A stretch of 64,000 nt of DNA from positions 734,053 through 798,052 of the forward strand of contig NZ_CP019323.1 of assembly GCF_001971585.1 (NCBI RefSeq). The letters run 5' to 3'. Position numbers and translations under genes: made by a program. Under the pieces are notes generated by a model, which searched no databases, was not told where the DNA came from, and saw nothing but the letters and a program-made list of their open reading frames with translations. This DNA is from Companilactobacillus allii (GTDB lineage Bacteria > Bacillota > Bacilli > Lactobacillales > Lactobacillaceae). Positions 1 to 8,973 of the stretch are shown here, piece by piece (positions within the stretch are counted from its first letter, which is position 1; each line of letters opens with the position of its first letter).

Positions 1-35
1 ATTTAATAATGCTATATTAATACCCATAACACGAG

Positions 36-108
36 TGATCAGTAGTTCAGTTGGTAGAACGCTTGACTGTTAATCATGAGGTCGCTGGTTCGAACCCAGC
101 CTGGTCAG
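36..108 (+). tRNA. tRNA-Asn (anticodon GTT)
   Basis: A cloverleaf can be drawn. The acceptor stem TGATCAG (36-42) pairs with CTGGTCA (101-107). The D stem is GTTC/GAAC, and the anticodon loop CTGTTAA carries GTT at 69-71. The T arm is GCTGG-TTCGAAC-CCAGC. No CCA is encoded. The anticodon stem 62-66/74-78 has a T-T mismatch at 63/77. A rho-independent terminator follows directly. Confidence 0.93.
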
Positions 109-114
109 TAAAGG

Positions 115-145
115 GAAGTCCACAGTGAGTGGACTTCTTTTTTTC
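115..145 (+). terminator. terminator after tRNA-Asn
   Basis: GAAGTCCAC and GTGGACTTC form a 9-bp stem with a 5-nt loop, followed by a run of T. It closes the tRNA transcript before the carrier gene. Confidence 0.85.
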
Positions 146-176
146 TTTTTTAGTTTAATTGAGTGGGGATGAAAAT

Positions 177-1751
177 ATGGGAGATATCAGTGCATCCGCT
201 GAAATACCCAAAGCACCAAAGAAAAAGTTCAGATTGAGGATGCCGGGTGCGTTTGCAATGTTGTTTATTCTAACAATATTTGCCGTTATAGCGACCTGGA
301 TCATTCCAGCTGGAGCGTATTCCAAAATGGTGTACACAACAAACTCCGAGTTAAAAATAACTAGTCCTAATGGAAACGTAACACACGTTCCTGCCACACA
401 AAAGGAGCTAGATAAACTCGGTGTCAAAATAGATATCGATCAATTCACATCTGGTAGTATTAGTGATGCTGTATCAGTTCCCAATACTTATCAAAGGTTG
501 AAGCAAAAGCCTGCACATATCGGTGCAATTACTGAAAGTATGGTTAACGGTGTGATTGAAACCGTTGATATAATGGTATTCATTTTTGTATTAGGTGGAT
601 TAATCGGAGTAGTTAAGGCAAGTGGAGCCTTTGAGTCAGGCTTGATGTCACTGACTAAGAAAACTAAAGGCCATGAGTTCTTATTGATATTTACCGTGTC
701 AATTCTGATGATATTAGGTGGAACATTTTGTGGAATTGAAGAAGAGGCCGTCGCTTTTTATCCGATTCTAGTTCCAATATTTATTGCGATGGGTTATGAC
801 TCGATAGTATCTGTTGGAGCAATATTCTTGTCGAGTTCAATTGGTACTTGTTTCTCAACTATCAATCCTTTTTCGGCGGTCATTGCATCTAATGCTGCTG
901 GTATTCCCTTTACAGAGGGACTGAATTTCAGAATCATGGGCTTGATCGGTGCGACTATATTCATAGAATTATATTTGCATTGGTATAGTAAAAAGGTGAA
1001 GGACACACCTAAGTTCTCTTATACATATGACGATCATGAATCATTTAATAATATGTTTTCAGTTGAATCAGATGATGATAAGAAGGGTATTAAGATTCCT
1101 TTCACTTTACGTAAGAAGATTATTTTGATCCTTTTTGTTATCGCCTTTCCAATTATGGTTTGGGGCGTTATGTCAAAGGGATGGTGGTTCCCAACTATGG
1201 CGTCATCATTTTTATCCTTTGCAATTATCATCATGTTCCTTACTGCAACTGGTCGTTATGGTATTGGTGAGAAGGGTGTAGTAGATGCCTTTGTTAACGG
1301 GGCATCTAGCCTGGTTGGCGTTTCATTGATCATTGGATTAGCACGTGGTATCAATATTATTTTGAACAACGGTTACATATCTGATACCATCTTGCAATTC
1401 TCATCTTTATTGGTTAAAAATGTAAGTGGACCAATTTTTATTATTATTTTAATGTTTATTTTCTTTGTTCTGGGATTCATTGTCCCATCTTCATCTGGAT
1501 TGGCAGTGTTATCCATGCCTATATTTGCGCCATTAGCTGATACAGTTGATATACCAAGATTCGCTGTTGTTACGGCCTATCAATTCGGTCAGTATGCCAT
1601 GCTTTTCTTAGCACCTACTGGCCTGGTTATGGCTACACTACAAATGCTTGATATGAAATATTCACATTGGTTCAGATTCGTTTGGCCGGTTGTAGCCTTT
1701 GTATTAGTATTTGGTGGTTTTATATTGATTATGGAAGTTGTTTTATCTTAA
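177..1751 (+). CDS. YfcC family membrane carrier
   Basis: This polytopic membrane protein of 524 residues has a basic N-terminal tail (KAPKKKFRLRMPG), a first membrane segment ending WIIPAGAY, and about ten further hydrophobic segments. The IIPAGAY signature, the glycine-rich FVLGGLIGVV segment and the FIVPSSSGLAVLSMPI segment fit the YfcC family, related to arginine/ornithine and C4-dicarboxylate carriers. The substrate cannot be read from sequence; amino acids or peptides are usual guesses. I chose ATG 177 because GGGG lies 8 bases upstream; a TTG at 159 would add six residues. The NrtR-like gene follows after 44 bp and may be co-transcribed. Confidence 0.85.
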   Translation: MGDISASAEIPKAPKKKFRLRMPGAFAMLFILTIFAVIATWIIPAGAYSKMVYTTNSELKITSPNGNVTHVPATQKELDKLGVKIDIDQFTSGSISDAVSVPNTYQRLKQKPAHIGAITESMVNGVIETVDIMVFIFVLGGLIGVVKASGAFESGLMSLTKKTKGHEFLLIFTVSILMILGGTFCGIEEEAVAFYPILVPIFIAMGYDSIVSVGAIFLSSSIGTCFSTINPFSAVIASNAAGIPFTEGLNFRIMGLIGATIFIELYLHWYSKKVKDTPKFSYTYDDHESFNNMFSVESDDDKKGIKIPFTLRKKIILILFVIAFPIMVWGVMSKGWWFPTMASSFLSFAIIIMFLTATGRYGIGEKGVVDAFVNGASSLVGVSLIIGLARGINIILNNGYISDTILQFSSLLVKNVSGPIFIIILMFIFFVLGFIVPSSSGLAVLSMPIFAPLADTVDIPRFAVVTAYQFGQYAMLFLAPTGLVMATLQMLDMKYSHWFRFVWPVVAFVLVFGGFILIMEVVLS

Positions 1752-1795
1752 TTGGTAAAATGTAATTATGAAATTATAAAGGAGACACCTGATAT

Positions 1796-2524
1796 ATGAT
1801 AAATAGACCTTTAATAAGTATTACAAATGTTATTTGGAGCTTTGATAGTAATTCTGAGTCATTGGTAATCCTACTTTTAAAACGTTCTCAAGATCCATAT
1901 AAGGGTAAGTGGGGACTTCCCATGACTTATTTACGTGAAGATGAAAGTGCTGATAAAGCATCGCTACGATTAGTTCGAGAAAAGATTGGTGTTGATCTTC
2001 CAACGTTTAATACTGAACAATTGATGACATTTACTAACGTTAATCGTGTCGTTGGTGAACGTGCTTTGTCATTGACATATATGATCTATCTACCCAATAT
2101 GCCAGAATTAGTTGCTGGATATGGTGCAGATGATGCCCGTTGGTTTAAGGTTTCAAGTGGAGTAGACAATTACAGTCTCAGCAATGGAGATATCAAGTTT
2201 GAAACTTTATCAGAAAGTATCTCTGAAGAAGACTTCTACATGAATTCAAAGAAGACGATGGTTGCTGATCATGAGTTGATATTGCGTTCAGCATTTACAC
2301 GTATTCGGAATCGTTTGGATTATAAACCAACGATTTTGTTGGTACTCGGTTCAGTCTTCACACTTCGGCTCGCTAGAATCATTTATTCAATATTCTTACG
2401 AATACCGGTTGATGAAATTGACAATTCAAATTTCAGAAAGACACATGGGCACATGTTTTCTGACATGGGATATTCACATAAATCTCAGTCAGGACGTCCC
2501 GCTAAAATCTATCAGTTGAAATAA
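1796..2524 (+). CDS. nrtR: Nudix-domain transcriptional regulator, NrtR-like
   Basis: An N-terminal Nudix fold (about residues 8-140) is joined to a C-terminal winged-helix region (about 165-242), the architecture of NrtR regulators of NAD metabolism. The Nudix box at residues 40-66 is degenerate: the usual REUXEE core reads RLVREK, so hydrolase activity is unlikely. NrtR proteins use this domain to sense ADP-ribose or related NAD metabolites (family knowledge). The next gene is a NiaP-like niacin permease with a 22-bp palindrome in its leader, which supports a role in niacin uptake control. The ribosome binding site is AGGAG before ATG 1796. Confidence 0.8.
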   Translation: MINRPLISITNVIWSFDSNSESLVILLLKRSQDPYKGKWGLPMTYLREDESADKASLRLVREKIGVDLPTFNTEQLMTFTNVNRVVGERALSLTYMIYLPNMPELVAGYGADDARWFKVSSGVDNYSLSNGDIKFETLSESISEEDFYMNSKKTMVADHELILRSAFTRIRNRLDYKPTILLVLGSVFTLRLARIIYSIFLRIPVDEIDNSNFRKTHGHMFSDMGYSHKSQSGRPAKIYQLK

Positions 2525-2562
2525 GCTTGACATCGATTAATAGTTGATGTTAAGCTTTTTTT
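2523..2562 (+). terminator. terminator after nrtR
   Basis: AAGCTT-ACATC and GATGT-TAAGCTT form a stem followed by a run of T. It separates nrtR from niaP, so the permease needs its own promoter. Confidence 0.8.
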
Positions 2563-2618
2563 GTCCTTTAAAGGTATTATCTACTTAAATCAATATATTG
2601 GTTTTTAGATACAAAATT

Positions 2619-2640
2619 ATTGATATTCCGGAATATCAAT
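2619..2640. promoter_or_regulatory. 22-bp perfect palindrome, candidate NrtR operator of niaP
   Basis: ATTGATATTCC is followed directly by its exact reverse complement, 27 bp before the niaP start. A shorter palindrome, CAATATATTG, sits upstream at 2591-2600. Position between an NrtR-like gene and a niacin permease suggests an operator. Assignment to NrtR is inference. Confidence 0.6.
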
Positions 2641-2666
2641 TAATCATGAAATTAAAGGGGAAAAAC

Positions 2667-3854
2667 ATGCAAGATATGTTGGAGCAAACAGTTACCAAAC
2701 AAGGCAAGAAATTGCTACTTGTAGTAGGAACTGCCTGGTTATTTGATGCGATGGATGTCGCATTATTATCGTTTATTATGCCATTGATCAAAGTACAGTG
2801 GAATTTGTCACCGTCCCAAATTGGGTACGTTAGTTCAGTTACGTCACTTGGTATGGTATTTGGCTCGATTATTTGTGGTTACATGGCGGATAAATTCGGC
2901 CGTAAAAATGTAATGATAGTAACATTGATGGTATTTTCAATTGGAAATTTGCTATTGGCGTTTACAACTAATGTAAATCAATTCATGCTTATTAGATTTA
3001 TCACTGGTATAGGACTTGGTGGTGAACTTCCAGTAGCAGCGACTATGTTGGCTGATAATTTTAAAGGTAAGACTCAAGCCAAGATGCTGATTATGGCTGA
3101 TAGTTTTTGGGCGATCGGTTGGATTCTGGCTTCGGTTATTTCAACGATCATAACACCTATGTATGGTTGGAGAGTGACGGTTATTGTTACTTTCTTTGTA
3201 TCACTATATGCATTTGTTATGCGTCGTCATTTACCAGAAAAGTACGAAAAAAAACCAAAAACTAGCTTGCGTATACAGTTTGCTGGAATATTTAATCAGC
3301 AACATTTAGGTAAAACACTAGCATTCAGCTTTTTATGGTTCGTTGTAATGTTCTCTTATTACGGGATGTTTCTTTGGTTACCAAGTGTCTTGGTAATAAG
3401 AGGCTTCTCTATTATTCATAGTTTTGGTTACACACTATTGATTAGTTTGGCCCAGTTACCCGGCTACTATTTGGCAGCATGGTTGATGGGTAAAATCAGT
3501 CACAAGACAATATTAGTATTTTATTTATTAGGTACTATCGTCAGTGCATTTGTCTTTGGTATAGCGAATAGTGTGCCAGTTTTACTATCCAGTGGAGCCT
3601 TTTTATCCTTCTTTAACCTAGGTGCATGGGGGACATTGATTGCCTTTACACCAAGCCATTTTGCACAAGAGTATCGTGGTATGGGAGTAGGATTCTCACA
3701 ATCAATTGGACGTATCGGAGCTACACTTGGACCTTATCTGATTGGGATATTGATTGGGATGGGATTTGGCATCCCGGTAGTATTTTCAATGTTTGTTGTA
3801 GCACTTATTTTAGGAGTTGTTGTTTTGATCTTTGGAACATCAGAAACATATTAG
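2667..3854 (+). CDS. niaP: MFS niacin (nicotinate) permease, NiaP-like
   Basis: A 12-helix major facilitator protein of 395 residues. The N-terminal GTAWLFDAMDVALLSF segment, the loop GYMADKFGRKN (MFS motif A), GLGGELPVAA, and SFWAIGWILASVIS closely resemble my recollection of NiaP (YceI) of Bacillus. Function would be uptake of nicotinate for NAD salvage. The start ATG 2667 has AAAGGGG six bases upstream; the longer reading from 2598 lacks a ribosome site. The stop TAG at 3852-3854 is also the first triplet of a structured repeat. The NrtR-like neighbour supports the assignment. Confidence 0.75.
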   Translation: MQDMLEQTVTKQGKKLLLVVGTAWLFDAMDVALLSFIMPLIKVQWNLSPSQIGYVSSVTSLGMVFGSIICGYMADKFGRKNVMIVTLMVFSIGNLLLAFTTNVNQFMLIRFITGIGLGGELPVAATMLADNFKGKTQAKMLIMADSFWAIGWILASVISTIITPMYGWRVTVIVTFFVSLYAFVMRRHLPEKYEKKPKTSLRIQFAGIFNQQHLGKTLAFSFLWFVVMFSYYGMFLWLPSVLVIRGFSIIHSFGYTLLISLAQLPGYYLAAWLMGKISHKTILVFYLLGTIVSAFVFGIANSVPVLLSSGAFLSFFNLGAWGTLIAFTPSHFAQEYRGMGVGFSQSIGRIGATLGPYLIGILIGMGFGIPVVFSMFVVALILGVVVLIFGTSETY

Positions 3855-3970
3855 AGCGTAACAACACGCGAATAATTTCCGAGCATTAACTAAAAGGGTT
3901 CTAGTATTCACAAAGTGAATGCTAGAACCCTTTTAATTAAGCGGAAGAAATTGCGTGTTGTTACGCGTTT
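3852..3970 (+). repeat. structured 3' repeat element, copy A
   Basis: The element begins with the niaP stop codon (TAGAGCG) and ends ACGCGTTT. Outer arms GCGTAACAACACGC (3856-3869) and 3953-3966 pair over 14 bp. Next come AATTTCC with GGAAgAAATT, the conserved GAGCA / AGCGG internal loop, a TTAA/TTAA helix, and a long inner stem closing on TTCAC-AAA-GTGAA. It shares sequence with copy B at 52.4 kb and architecture with copies C, D and E. It lies between convergent genes but lacks a typical T tract. Confidence 0.85.
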
Positions 3971-4042
3971 GCGAAGCAAACAAGAAGAGATAAGTATACA
4001 GTCAGAAAGGAATGACCATAACTAACTAGAGGGAATTACACA

Positions 4043-4705
4043 TTATTCTCCAAGAATCTGATTATAACCAGTAACACGATTGAATCCATCATCACGTTCA
4101 AGCATTGTCAAACTAGAATTCCTTGGACTTTGAGTAATGTCAAAGTTCCCAGCGTTATAACGGTCAGTGATTGATCGAATGGTAGTTCCATGTGAAACTA
4201 ATAGGATCTTATCGCCATCGTGGGCAATTTTATCGATTCTTTCGAATCCACGATTAATACGAGTCCAGTATTCTTCAGCATTTTCAGCATCGTGAAAAGG
4301 ATCGGCTTCTTTCATAAAGTCCTTTGTAGCATCTAACCCATGTTTTGCAATAATGTCACTAAATGTTGAAGCACCATGAGGTTGACCCACCATGAACCAT
4401 GCTTCTGGTGAATTCATTCCTTCAAAGTAGCCGTAGAATTGTTCTCTGAATTCCATTAATTTTTGAGGTGTTATTTTATCGTGATTAACGTTTTCGTCAA
4501 CAATTAATTTACAAGTATCGATTGCTCGGCGTGCATCAGATGAAAATGCAGCAGCAAAATTAACACTTTTGAGTGCTTTAGCGGCAACTTTAGCACCCTC
4601 TATACCATCTGGAGCAAGTGGTGTATCGGACCAGCCTTGCATTTTATTATAGCGATTGAACCATGTTCTACCATGTCGCACCATGTAAATTTGATATTTT
4701 GCCAT
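4043..4705 (-). CDS. histidine phosphatase family protein (phosphoglycerate mutase-like)
   Basis: This 220-residue protein starts with the phosphohistidine motif (VRHGRT, His11) and has the second catalytic histidine in VSHGTT near residue 170. This is the histidine phosphatase (dPGM/GpmB) superfamily. The length is near that of dPGM, but the sequence LAPDGIEGAKVAAKAL fits the broader phosphatase group better than glycolytic GpmA. The substrate is unknown. GAGGAGGAAC precedes the ATG. It converges with niaP across repeat copy A. Confidence 0.85.
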   Translation of the reverse strand: MAKYQIYMVRHGRTWFNRYNKMQGWSDTPLAPDGIEGAKVAAKALKSVNFAAAFSSDARRAIDTCKLIVDENVNHDKITPQKLMEFREQFYGYFEGMNSPEAWFMVGQPHGASTFSDIIAKHGLDATKDFMKEADPFHDAENAEEYWTRINRGFERIDKIAHDGDKILLVSHGTTIRSITDRYNAGNFDITQSPRNSSLTMLERDDGFNRVTGYNQILGE

Positions 4706-4817
4706 ATGTTCCTCCTCAAATTCTTTTTTACTATAATTATTCTACTATAACAAGCCATAATTTTAGAGTTTTTGACCTTCTTTGTGTAAAGTTAAAGGTA
4801 ATGGAGGTATTTATATT

Positions 4818-5438
4818 ATGAAGATTGCAATTATTGGTGCCAATGGTAAAGAAGGTTCTTTGATAGCTCATGAAGCAAGTAGTCGAGGGATCGAAGTTAC
4901 TTCGATCGTTAGAAGTAAAGAGAAGTCAGTTACAGATGATTATTTGGTGCGTAACGTATACGATATTACAGCTGATGATTTGAAGGGATTCGATGTAGTA
5001 GTGGATGCATTAGGATTCTTTGGCGATAATGTTAAAGAATACGTTCCATCGACACAACACTTGATAGATATATTAAAGGATTCAAAGACAAGACTCTTAG
5101 TAGTTGGTGGTGCAGGTTCCCTTTACATCGATCCAGATCACTCTCAACAATTGTACCAACAAGCAGATTTCCCAGCTGCAGTTAAGCCATTGAGTGAACA
5201 AATGGGTAATTCATTAGACCTTTTGAAGAAGAGTGACATTAATTGGACTTATATTAGTCCAGCAGCTGATTTTGATTACAAAGCCAAACGTACTGGTAAT
5301 TATATTGTTGCTGGTGAAGAATTCAGCTTTGACTCTGAAGGTAAAAGTAAGATCAGCTATGAGGATTATGCGATTGCAATGGTTGATGAAATTGAAAATG
5401 CAAAACACAAAAACGAAAGAATCAGTGTAAGGTGGTAG
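4818..5438 (+). CDS. NAD(P)-binding NmrA-like / SDR family protein
   Basis: The 206-residue protein opens with a Rossmann motif (IAIIGANGKEGS) and contains VVDALGFF and VVGGAGSLYIDP, as in atypical short-chain dehydrogenases such as NmrA-like and YwnB-like reductases. A role in redox sensing or flavin/quinone reduction is typical for the group, but no substrate can be named. ATG 4818 follows TGGAGG by about 10 bases; an upstream in-frame start at 4782 has no ribosome site. The flavodoxin gene follows after 4 bp, so the two are an operon. Confidence 0.78.
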   Translation: MKIAIIGANGKEGSLIAHEASSRGIEVTSIVRSKEKSVTDDYLVRNVYDITADDLKGFDVVVDALGFFGDNVKEYVPSTQHLIDILKDSKTRLLVVGGAGSLYIDPDHSQQLYQQADFPAAVKPLSEQMGNSLDLLKKSDINWTYISPAADFDYKAKRTGNYIVAGEEFSFDSEGKSKISYEDYAIAMVDEIENAKHKNERISVRW

Positions 5439-5442
5439 TCCA

Positions 5443-5880
5443 ATGAAGATATTAGTAACATATATTAGCATGAGTGGTCGAAATGAGAAAATTGCTAAAC
5501 ATTTGGCAGACTATTTGGGTAAAGAGGCTGATGTTGATTTAGAACAGATAGTTGACACAGATGCATATTCACTGTCAGACTATGACGCCGTTATAGTGGA
5601 GTCTTATACGTATGGTGATGGTCAAGTTCCGGACGAAGCTCAAGACTTTTACGAGGATTTGGCTGACGTTGACTTGAAACGTACTAAATTTGCAGTTCTA
5701 GGTTCAAGTTCAAAGACACATATTCACTTTGGCCGTGCAGTGGATTATTTCACTATGCAATTGAATTCAAGCAATGGTGAGCAGGTCTCTGATTCAGTTA
5801 AGATCAATGAAGATCCTGATGAAGACGATATGTTACGAGTTGATCGATTAGGTGATTATGTTCTAAAGAGTTTGAAATAA
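5443..5880 (+). CDS. flavodoxin
   Basis: A short flavodoxin of 145 residues. The N-terminal phosphate-binding loop is TYISMSGRNEKIA, where T/S-rich loops bind FMN phosphate. The segment ESYTYGDGQVPDEAQDFYEDL is the usual 50s-loop with an aromatic residue over the flavin, and AVLGSSSKTHIHFGRAVDYF covers the 90s loop. It is acidic, as expected for an electron-transfer partner. It is coupled to the upstream NmrA-like gene and closed by a terminator at 5888-5914. Confidence 0.88.
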   Translation: MKILVTYISMSGRNEKIAKHLADYLGKEADVDLEQIVDTDAYSLSDYDAVIVESYTYGDGQVPDEAQDFYEDLADVDLKRTKFAVLGSSSKTHIHFGRAVDYFTMQLNSSNGEQVSDSVKINEDPDEDDMLRVDRLGDYVLKSLK

Positions 5881-5887
5881 AAATGGC

Positions 5888-5914
5888 GAGTGTTGGTTGA
5901 CACTCTCTTTTTTT
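5888..5914 (+). terminator. terminator after flavodoxin
   Basis: GAGTGT and ACACTC form a short stem followed by CTTTTTTT. Confidence 0.7.
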
Positions 5915-5946
5915 GCCTGAAAATATAAGTAATGGAGGTTTTTGTT

Positions 5947-7323
5947 ATGACAGACTATAGGATTGAATCAGATACATTAGGAGAAGTTAAAATTCCATCG
6001 GATACGTTGTGGGGAGCCCAAACAGAGCGTTCGAGAAATAATTTTCCTACAGGTGAGAAGATGCCTTTGGTAATTATCAAAGCACTACTTCAAATCAAAA
6101 AAGCCGCAGCGAGTTCTAATAAAGAGTTGAAAGTGATCGATCCTTCAAAAGCTGATCTGATAGTTGAAGCCATTGATAAATTACTATCACTTAGCAATAT
6201 TGATTTGAGAAAAGACTTTCCACTTGTTGTTTATCAAACTGGTTCAGGGACACAGACTAATATGAATACCAATGAAGTAGTCGCTCATATGGCCGCAAAG
6301 ATTAATTCTGACATTGAGATTCTTCCCAATGATGATGTTAATAAAGGTCAAAGTTCTAATGACATCTTCCCAACTGCAATGAGTATCGTTGCATCAGTTG
6401 CGGTGAGTGATTTAGAGAAGTCATTACAACATTTGATTGATGAATTAAAAGTTAAACAAGAGAAGTATTGGAAGGTAGTAAAGATCGGCCGTACTCATTT
6501 ACAAGATGCAACGCCGCTTACCTTTGGCCAAGAAGTCAGTGGCTGGGTAAGTATGCTAGAACATGATCTAATGTATTTAAAGAGCTTGGATCCAACACTT
6601 GGTGAATTTGCAATGGGTGGAACGGCTGTCGGTACAGGCTTGAATGCTGCACCTGGATTCGCAGATATTATTGCTAAGAAAATGAGTGATGTTTATGGTA
6701 TCGAGTTTAGTGCTGATACTAATAAATTCTATGGACTATCAGCGCATTCTGGAATCAATGTGGTTCATGGTGCAATCAAAACTTTGGCAGCAGATCTAAT
6801 GAAGATAGCTAACGACGTTAGATTCTTAGCAAGTGGTCCACGTTCAGGATATGGCGAGTTACATATTCCAGCTAATGAACCTGGGTCATCGATCATGCCC
6901 GGTAAAGTCAATCCGACGCAGGCCGAAGCTTTGACGATGTCGGCTGTACGTGTCATGGGTAATGATGTTGTGATAGACATTGCATCCAGTCAAGGTAATT
7001 TTGAATTGAACGTTTACAAACCAGTCATTATCAGTACATTCTTAGAATCAGCTGAATTATTGACTGGTACTATGACAGGATTTGCGGACAAGATGATTCA
7101 TGGTCTAAGTGTGAACGCCGATCGTATGGAAGAACTAGTCGACCAATCATTGATGACAGTTACTGCCTTATCGCCACATATCGGTTATCATGAAAGTGCA
7201 ACTATCGCACAGACAGCAGAGAAAAATGGGACGACTCTTAAGGTGGCCGCAATTGAATCTGGGTTAGTGACTGAATCCCAGTTTGATGAATGGGTCGATC
7301 CATTAAAGATGACTAATATCTAA
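5947..7323 (+). CDS. fumC: class II fumarate hydratase
   Basis: The 458-residue protein catalyses reversible hydration of fumarate to malate. It shows the superfamily signature GSSIMPGKVNP near residue 313, the SSND and TGSGTQTNMN segments, and GRTHLQDATP with the catalytic histidine region. Length is standard for class II fumarase. ATG 5947 follows GGAGG by 8 bases; an in-frame start at 5932 would overlap that site. The next gene, 19 bp on, is a fumarate reductase flavoprotein, so the pair makes a malate-fumarate-succinate branch that consumes reducing equivalents. Confidence 0.95.
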   Translation: MTDYRIESDTLGEVKIPSDTLWGAQTERSRNNFPTGEKMPLVIIKALLQIKKAAASSNKELKVIDPSKADLIVEAIDKLLSLSNIDLRKDFPLVVYQTGSGTQTNMNTNEVVAHMAAKINSDIEILPNDDVNKGQSSNDIFPTAMSIVASVAVSDLEKSLQHLIDELKVKQEKYWKVVKIGRTHLQDATPLTFGQEVSGWVSMLEHDLMYLKSLDPTLGEFAMGGTAVGTGLNAAPGFADIIAKKMSDVYGIEFSADTNKFYGLSAHSGINVVHGAIKTLAADLMKIANDVRFLASGPRSGYGELHIPANEPGSSIMPGKVNPTQAEALTMSAVRVMGNDVVIDIASSQGNFELNVYKPVIISTFLESAELLTGTMTGFADKMIHGLSVNADRMEELVDQSLMTVTALSPHIGYHESATIAQTAEKNGTTLKVAAIESGLVTESQFDEWVDPLKMTNI

Positions 7324-7342
7324 TTAGAAAGTAGGGATTACT

Positions 7343-8737
7343 GTGGCAGATAAATTCAAATTTGAACCAACAAGTATTACGAAATTAAAAAGACATTATG
7401 ACCTGATCATTATAGGTTCTGGTGGAACTGGCTTAACTAGTGCTATTCAGGCACATGAATTAGGATTGTCACCAGTTATCCTAGAAAAAATGCCAGCGAT
7501 TGGTGGTAATACAACTCGTGCTTCTTCAGGGATGAATGCCAGTGAAACTTCAGTTCAGTTGGACCATAAGATTGTTGATAGCATGGATGATTTCTATCAC
7601 GATACCTTTGTTGGTGGTGGGAAGAAGAACAATCCTGAATTATTGAGATATTTTACTACCCATGGAGCTTTAGCAATCGATTGGTTAGCACAGCACGGTA
7701 TCAAGCTAGACGATTTGACGACAACAGGTGGGATGAGTGTTCTAAGGACACATCGTCCAAGTTCAATGGCACCGATCGGTGGATTTTTGGTCACTGAGTT
7801 GTTGAAGCAAGTGGATGCTGAGAATATTCCCTTGTTCACAAATGTCTTAGTAAAAGAATTGATCAAGTCTGATCAAAAAGTCTCTGGTGTGGAGATTGAA
7901 GTTGACGGTAATAAATCGACAATTACAAGTGATGCAGTTATTCTGGCTACTGGTGGTTTTGGGGCTAATCCTGAGTTATTAACAAAGTATCGCCCCGATT
8001 TGGCTGGTTATAAAACAACTAATCAACCCGGTGCTACTGGGGATGGGATTACTTTAGCTCAGTCAGTCGGTGCCAAATTGGTTGATATGGATCAGATACA
8101 AGTTCACCCGACAGTACAACAAGATACTGATCACCCATTCTTAATTGGTGAAGCAGTCCGTGGTGAAGGAGCAATTCTGGTCAATAAGTCAGCCAAGCGC
8201 TTTGTTAATGAATTGGACACTCGCAAAAACGTTACAGGCGCTATTGATGAGTTGAATGAAAAAGGAGCTTTTTTGATTCTTGATCAAGGAATAAGAGACC
8301 GTGTCAAGGCGATTGAATTCTACGACAAAGTCGGTCTAGTAGTAACTGGTAAGTCTGTTGAAGAGTTGGCTGAAAGAATCGGCTTAGATGCAAAATCCCT
8401 AGTATCGACAGTAGATGAATGGAACCAATCAGTTGATAAGCATAACGATACGCAGTTTAATAGGACAACTGGTATGGATCGTGATATTTCCAAAGGACCA
8501 TTCTTTTCTATACATATTGCACCCGCAGTTCATTACACTATGGGTGGAGTTTCAATTGATTCTGATACACATGTATTGGATGAGAATGGAGCAATAATTG
8601 CAGGCTTATTCGCAGCTGGTGAAATTGCCGGTGGATTGCATGGGAATAATCGTATCGGTGGGAATTCCATTGCTGAAACGGTTGTCTTTGGTCGTCAAGC
8701 TGGGCAACAGGCCTTTAAGTTTATAGATGGTGAATGA
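7343..8737 (+). CDS. fumarate reductase flavoprotein subunit (flavocytochrome c family, soluble)
   Basis: A FAD-binding motif IIIGSGGTGLTSAI is at the N-terminus, followed by the family segments GGNTTRASSGMN, QVHPTVQ, GEAVRGEGAILVN, HYTMGGV and LHGNNRIGGNSIAETVVFGR. This is the FAD domain of flavocytochrome c-type fumarate reductases and urocanate reductase. The 464-residue protein has no haem or FMN domain and no signal peptide, so it would be cytoplasmic. GTG start with AGTAGGG upstream. Genomic pairing with fumC favours fumarate as substrate. Confidence 0.87.
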   Translation: MADKFKFEPTSITKLKRHYDLIIIGSGGTGLTSAIQAHELGLSPVILEKMPAIGGNTTRASSGMNASETSVQLDHKIVDSMDDFYHDTFVGGGKKNNPELLRYFTTHGALAIDWLAQHGIKLDDLTTTGGMSVLRTHRPSSMAPIGGFLVTELLKQVDAENIPLFTNVLVKELIKSDQKVSGVEIEVDGNKSTITSDAVILATGGFGANPELLTKYRPDLAGYKTTNQPGATGDGITLAQSVGAKLVDMDQIQVHPTVQQDTDHPFLIGEAVRGEGAILVNKSAKRFVNELDTRKNVTGAIDELNEKGAFLILDQGIRDRVKAIEFYDKVGLVVTGKSVEELAERIGLDAKSLVSTVDEWNQSVDKHNDTQFNRTTGMDRDISKGPFFSIHIAPAVHYTMGGVSIDSDTHVLDENGAIIAGLFAAGEIAGGLHGNNRIGGNSIAETVVFGRQAGQQAFKFIDGE

Positions 8738-8761
8738 TAGATTTGGTTAAATCTGTAAGTA

Positions 8762-8807
8762 AAATATCGTAATTGGACATATAATGCCAATTACGATATT
8801 TTTTTAT
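8762..8807 (+). terminator. terminator after fumarate reductase
   Basis: ATATCGTAATTGG and CCAATTACGATAT form a 13-bp stem with a 10-nt loop, followed by seven T. Confidence 0.88.
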
Positions 8808-8903
8808 TGATTTTAATGTTCAGGGTACCTTTTTTGAATTAATAAAAGTATAAAATATTATGTATAAAATAAAACTAGTTGTATGACAATTTAAATGAAA
8901 CCG

Positions 8904-8933
8904 TTGACATTGTTTATATGTCGGTTCTATAAT
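8904..8933 (+). promoter_or_regulatory. sigma-A promoter of the mannose-class PTS operon
   Basis: TTGACA (8904-8909) and TATAAT (8928-8933) are separated by 18 bp. The interval is flanked by AACCG and CGGTT in inverted orientation, and a TTGT-ATG-ACAA dyad lies at about 8879-8889, both candidate sites for the GntR regulator encoded downstream. Confidence 0.7.
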
Positions 8934-8973
8934 GTGGCTATGGTTGTTATATGGATAGTACAAGTTGGTGAGA

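Noticed and set aside
3626-3889. 87-residue frame overlapping the end of niaP
   Set aside because: Out of frame inside a well-supported membrane protein gene; it runs into structured repeat A and lacks a ribosome site.
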